NCBI RefSeq assembly: GCF_035581365.1
Contig: NZ_CP141590.1
Span: 1,116,001 to 1,180,000 of the forward strand
Length of the DNA stretch: 64,000 nt
Reading direction: 5' to 3'
From: Tsuneonella sp. CC-YZS046
Lineage (GTDB): Bacteria; Pseudomonadota; Alphaproteobacteria; Sphingomonadales; Sphingomonadaceae
The notes under the pieces are model-generated. The model had not been told where the DNA came from. It did no database searches and saw only the letters and a list, made by a program, of their open reading frames with translations. A program made the position numbers and the translations under genes. Of this stretch, positions 62,267 to 64,000 are shown piece after piece (position 1 is the stretch's first letter; the number at the start of each line of letters is the position of its first letter).

Positions 62267-62548
62267 AGCGTGACGAATTCTTCAAGGCTAGGCCGGCCCC
62301 TGTGCCGGCGGTGCCTTGTCCCTCATATTTCATCGGCGCGCCCTTGATCGGGCTGCTGCCGAAAACCCCTGCCCCTTGGCGCTGTTCATCGAAGCGCCGC
62401 CGGATTGGCGGAATGCCCTTGTTGAGCACTTGGCTTTTCCCATTAAAGCCTGGTTCACGGAAGCGTCATTCATCCCTTCGATGGATTTTGGCGGGGAGAT
62501 GTGGTTATCGTGCAACAACCGCATTGCAGCCCAAGCTCATATACTCCC
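62267..62548. other. intergenic region before hisI
   Basis: About 280 bases less GC-rich than the neighbours. Apart from a small GCCGGC / GCCGGC stem near 62290-62310, no gene, tRNA or clear promoter was found. Frames on both strands lack ribosome sites and family character. It likely holds the hisI promoter. Confidence 0.5.
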
Positions 62549-62562
62549 GGAGGACAGGCGCC

Positions 62563-62946
62563 ATTTCTACCGACGACAAAGTTACCGCCGCTCGCGAACG
62601 CGGCACGCAATTCCTGCCCAGATTCGATCAGAACGGGCTGCTCACCGTTGTCGTGACGCATGCCGGTTCGGGCGAAGTGCTGATGGTCGCCTTCATGGAT
62701 GCCGAGGCATTGGAGAAAACGCGGGAAACGGGTCTGGCGCATTTTCATTCCCGCTCCCGGGGGCGCCTCTGGATGAAGGGGGAGACATCCGGCCATGTCC
62801 TGCGGGTGCAGGAGATTCTCGTGGATTGCGATCAGGACGCCTTGGTCATTAAGGCGATCCCGGCCGGGCCTGCCTGTCATACCGGGGCAGCGACCTGCTT
62901 CTATCGCCGCCTCAAGGGCGATACGCTGGTAACGGGCGGCGGCTGA
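62563..62946 (+). CDS. hisI: phosphoribosyl-AMP cyclohydrolase, apparent ATT start
   Basis: Third enzyme of histidine synthesis, 127 residues. Family motifs are GEVLMVAFMDAEAL, HFHSRSRGRLWMKGETSGH, the metal site in DCDQDALV and GPACHTGAATCFYR. No ATG, GTG or TTG lies between the ribosome site GGAGG (62549-62553) and the conserved region. ATT at 62563, nine bases after GGAGG, gives (M)STDDKVTAARERG, a natural N-terminus. Without resequencing an ATG-to-ATT base-call error cannot be excluded. No other his gene is near. Confidence 0.88.
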   Translation: MSTDDKVTAARERGTQFLPRFDQNGLLTVVVTHAGSGEVLMVAFMDAEALEKTRETGLAHFHSRSRGRLWMKGETSGHVLRVQEILVDCDQDALVIKAIPAGPACHTGAATCFYRRLKGDTLVTGGG

Positions 62947-63049
62947 ATATCCCGTAAGACAGGATTGGAATCGGGCGGCTGAATAACGATATGATCTTCG
63001 AATATTTGCGCAGCCTTTGATTGATGATCGAGGGGGAGGAGACCCACCC

Positions 63050-64000
63050 ATGGCCGAATACAATGCGCCCGTGCGCGATACCGTTTTCGTCATCAACGAA
63101 CTGATCGGGCTGCAGCAATACTCCGCCCTTCCGGGGTTTGAAGGTGCAGCAGACGATCTCATCTCCACGCTGCTGGAGGAAGCTGGAAAATTCTGCACAG
63201 AGGTGCTGGCGCCGCTCAACCAGATCGGCGATGCGCAAGGCTGCACACGCCATTCCGACGGCAGCGTGACCACGCCCACAGGCTTTCGCGAGGCTTATGC
63301 CCAGCTTCGCGAGGCGGGCTGGGCTACTCTGGCGCAAGACCCGGCATTCGGCGGGCAAGGCCTGCCGCATGTCCTCAATTTCGCGGTCGAAGAGTTCATG
63401 AATGGGGCCAATCAAGCCTTTGCGATGTATCCCGGCCTGGCCACCGGGGCCGTGGCGGCCATCATGGCGAAGGGAAGCGAAAGCCAGAAGCAGACCTACC
63501 TGCCCAGGATGATCGCGGGCGAATGGCTGGGCACGATGAACCTGACCGAGCCTCAATGCGGCACCGATCTCGGCCTTATCCGCACCAAGGCGGAACCGCG
63601 GGGCGATGAGTCCTATGCGATCACCGGCTCCAAGATCTTCATTTCCGCCGGCGAGCACGATCTGACCGGGAACATCATCCATCTGGTTCTGGCGAGAACG
63701 CCGGACGCGCCGGAAGGCTCGAAGGGGATTTCCCTGTTTCTCGTTCCGAAGGTGCTGGTGAACGCGGATGGCTCGCTGGGCGAGCGCAATGCCGTCTCCT
63801 GCGGCTCGATCGAGGAAAAGATGGGCATTCACGGCAATGCCACCTGCGCGATGAATTACGACGGAGCCACGGGCTGGCTGGTCGGCGAGGAGAACAAGGG
63901 CCTCGCCGCGATGTTCATCATGATGAACGCTGCCCGGCTCGGGGTCGGCATACAGGGGCTGGGGCAAGCGGATGCGGCCTATCAGAATGCAGCCGCCTAT
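63050..64000 (+). CDS. acyl-CoA dehydrogenase, 3' partial
   Basis: FAD enzyme of beta-oxidation, 317 codons present, cut by the window end. It begins with the extra N-terminal segment of the long ACAD type (MAEYNAPVRDTVFVINELIG) and shows WLGTMNLTEPQCGTDLGLIR, then ITGSKIFISAGEHD. The catalytic Glu region and the C-terminal domain lie outside. GGGGGAGG precedes ATG 63050. Members of this length (about 590 residues) act on fatty acyl or 3-methylmercaptopropionyl-CoA; the substrate is open. Confidence 0.93.
   Translation, partial: MAEYNAPVRDTVFVINELIGLQQYSALPGFEGAADDLISTLLEEAGKFCTEVLAPLNQIGDAQGCTRHSDGSVTTPTGFREAYAQLREAGWATLAQDPAFGGQGLPHVLNFAVEEFMNGANQAFAMYPGLATGAVAAIMAKGSESQKQTYLPRMIAGEWLGTMNLTEPQCGTDLGLIRTKAEPRGDESYAITGSKIFISAGEHDLTGNIIHLVLARTPDAPEGSKGISLFLVPKVLVNADGSLGERNAVSCGSIEEKMGIHGNATCAMNYDGATGWLVGEENKGLAAMFIMMNAARLGVGIQGLGQADAAYQNAAAY

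Noticed and set aside
62316-62852. Alternative plus-strand frame overlapping hisI
   Set aside because: No ribosome site, no motif, and it conflicts with the clear hisI frame.

Overview
The window is a typical chromosomal segment of a high-GC alphaproteobacterium. The order Sphingomonadales (Sphingomonadaceae or Erythrobacteraceae) is the best guess. The grounds are protein character (fused E1 alpha/beta dehydrogenase, RibB with a degenerate RibA half, PEP-CTERM protein, yqeY-dnaG-rpoD order), an EcfG-type stress promoter and sphingomonad-like palindromic repeats. No 16S gene is present, so the genus cannot be named. Coding density is very high, many neighbours overlap by 1 or 4 bases, and there is no CRISPR array, prophage or insertion sequence.

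Layout. 1-5283: the queuosine genes queA (5' end missing) and tgt, separated by an ABC exporter pair, an AT-richer methyltransferase gene and a TSUP transporter. 5397-7439: a fused alpha/beta E1 2-oxoacid dehydrogenase. 7557-15782 (minus strand): rpsD, then rpiB-glyA-nrdR-trmJ and the macromolecular synthesis genes yqeY-dnaG-rpoD. 15944-21044: carA-carB and greA. 21070-23189 (minus): a DUF4170 protein and a four-gene operon of small membrane-associated proteins resembling E. coli YqjD/YqjE, behind a GGAAC-N16-CGTT promoter. 23354-24640: eno. 24743-27449: a small membrane protein, ribH, an HTH-RibB fusion and a flavin reductase.

27532-37161 is the accessory region. It holds a Baeyer-Villiger monooxygenase, an AraC regulator, a PQQ/heme alcohol dehydrogenase, an alpha/beta hydrolase, an aldehyde dehydrogenase, an SDR dehydrogenase and an unknown protein. 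As a set these can carry a secondary alcohol through ketone, ester or lactone, hydroxyacid and aldehyde to an acid. This is the logic of cyclohexanol-type degradation, but with a quinohemoprotein in the alcohol step. Direct TGGCAA-type repeats lie in front of both the monooxygenase and the PQQ operon.

37425-39364: a PepSY membrane pair behind a Fur-like dyad. 39414-39489: tRNA-Lys(CUU). 39582-45336 (minus): mreB-mreC-mreD-mrdA-rodA. 45509-47838: mutL and a small secreted protein. 47823-49031: a glutaredoxin-MauE fusion and a divergent MerR regulator around a mer-like operator. 49039-54485 (minus): MaoC protein, ychF, PEP-CTERM protein, pth, rplY and two TraB/GumN proteins. 54621-57803: glyQ-glyS, with repeats between and inside the genes. 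57931-62946: ppdK, a BioC/NDUFAF5-like methyltransferase, a ComF-like protein, and hisI with an apparent ATT start. 63050-64000: the beginning of an acyl-CoA dehydrogenase.

The points most worth following up are the Baeyer-Villiger/PQQ cluster with its repeat operators, the mer-like switch on the Grx-MauE gene, the EcfG promoter on the YqjD-like operon, the HTH-RibB fusion with a dyad in its own promoter, and an in-frame palindromic repeat inside glyS.
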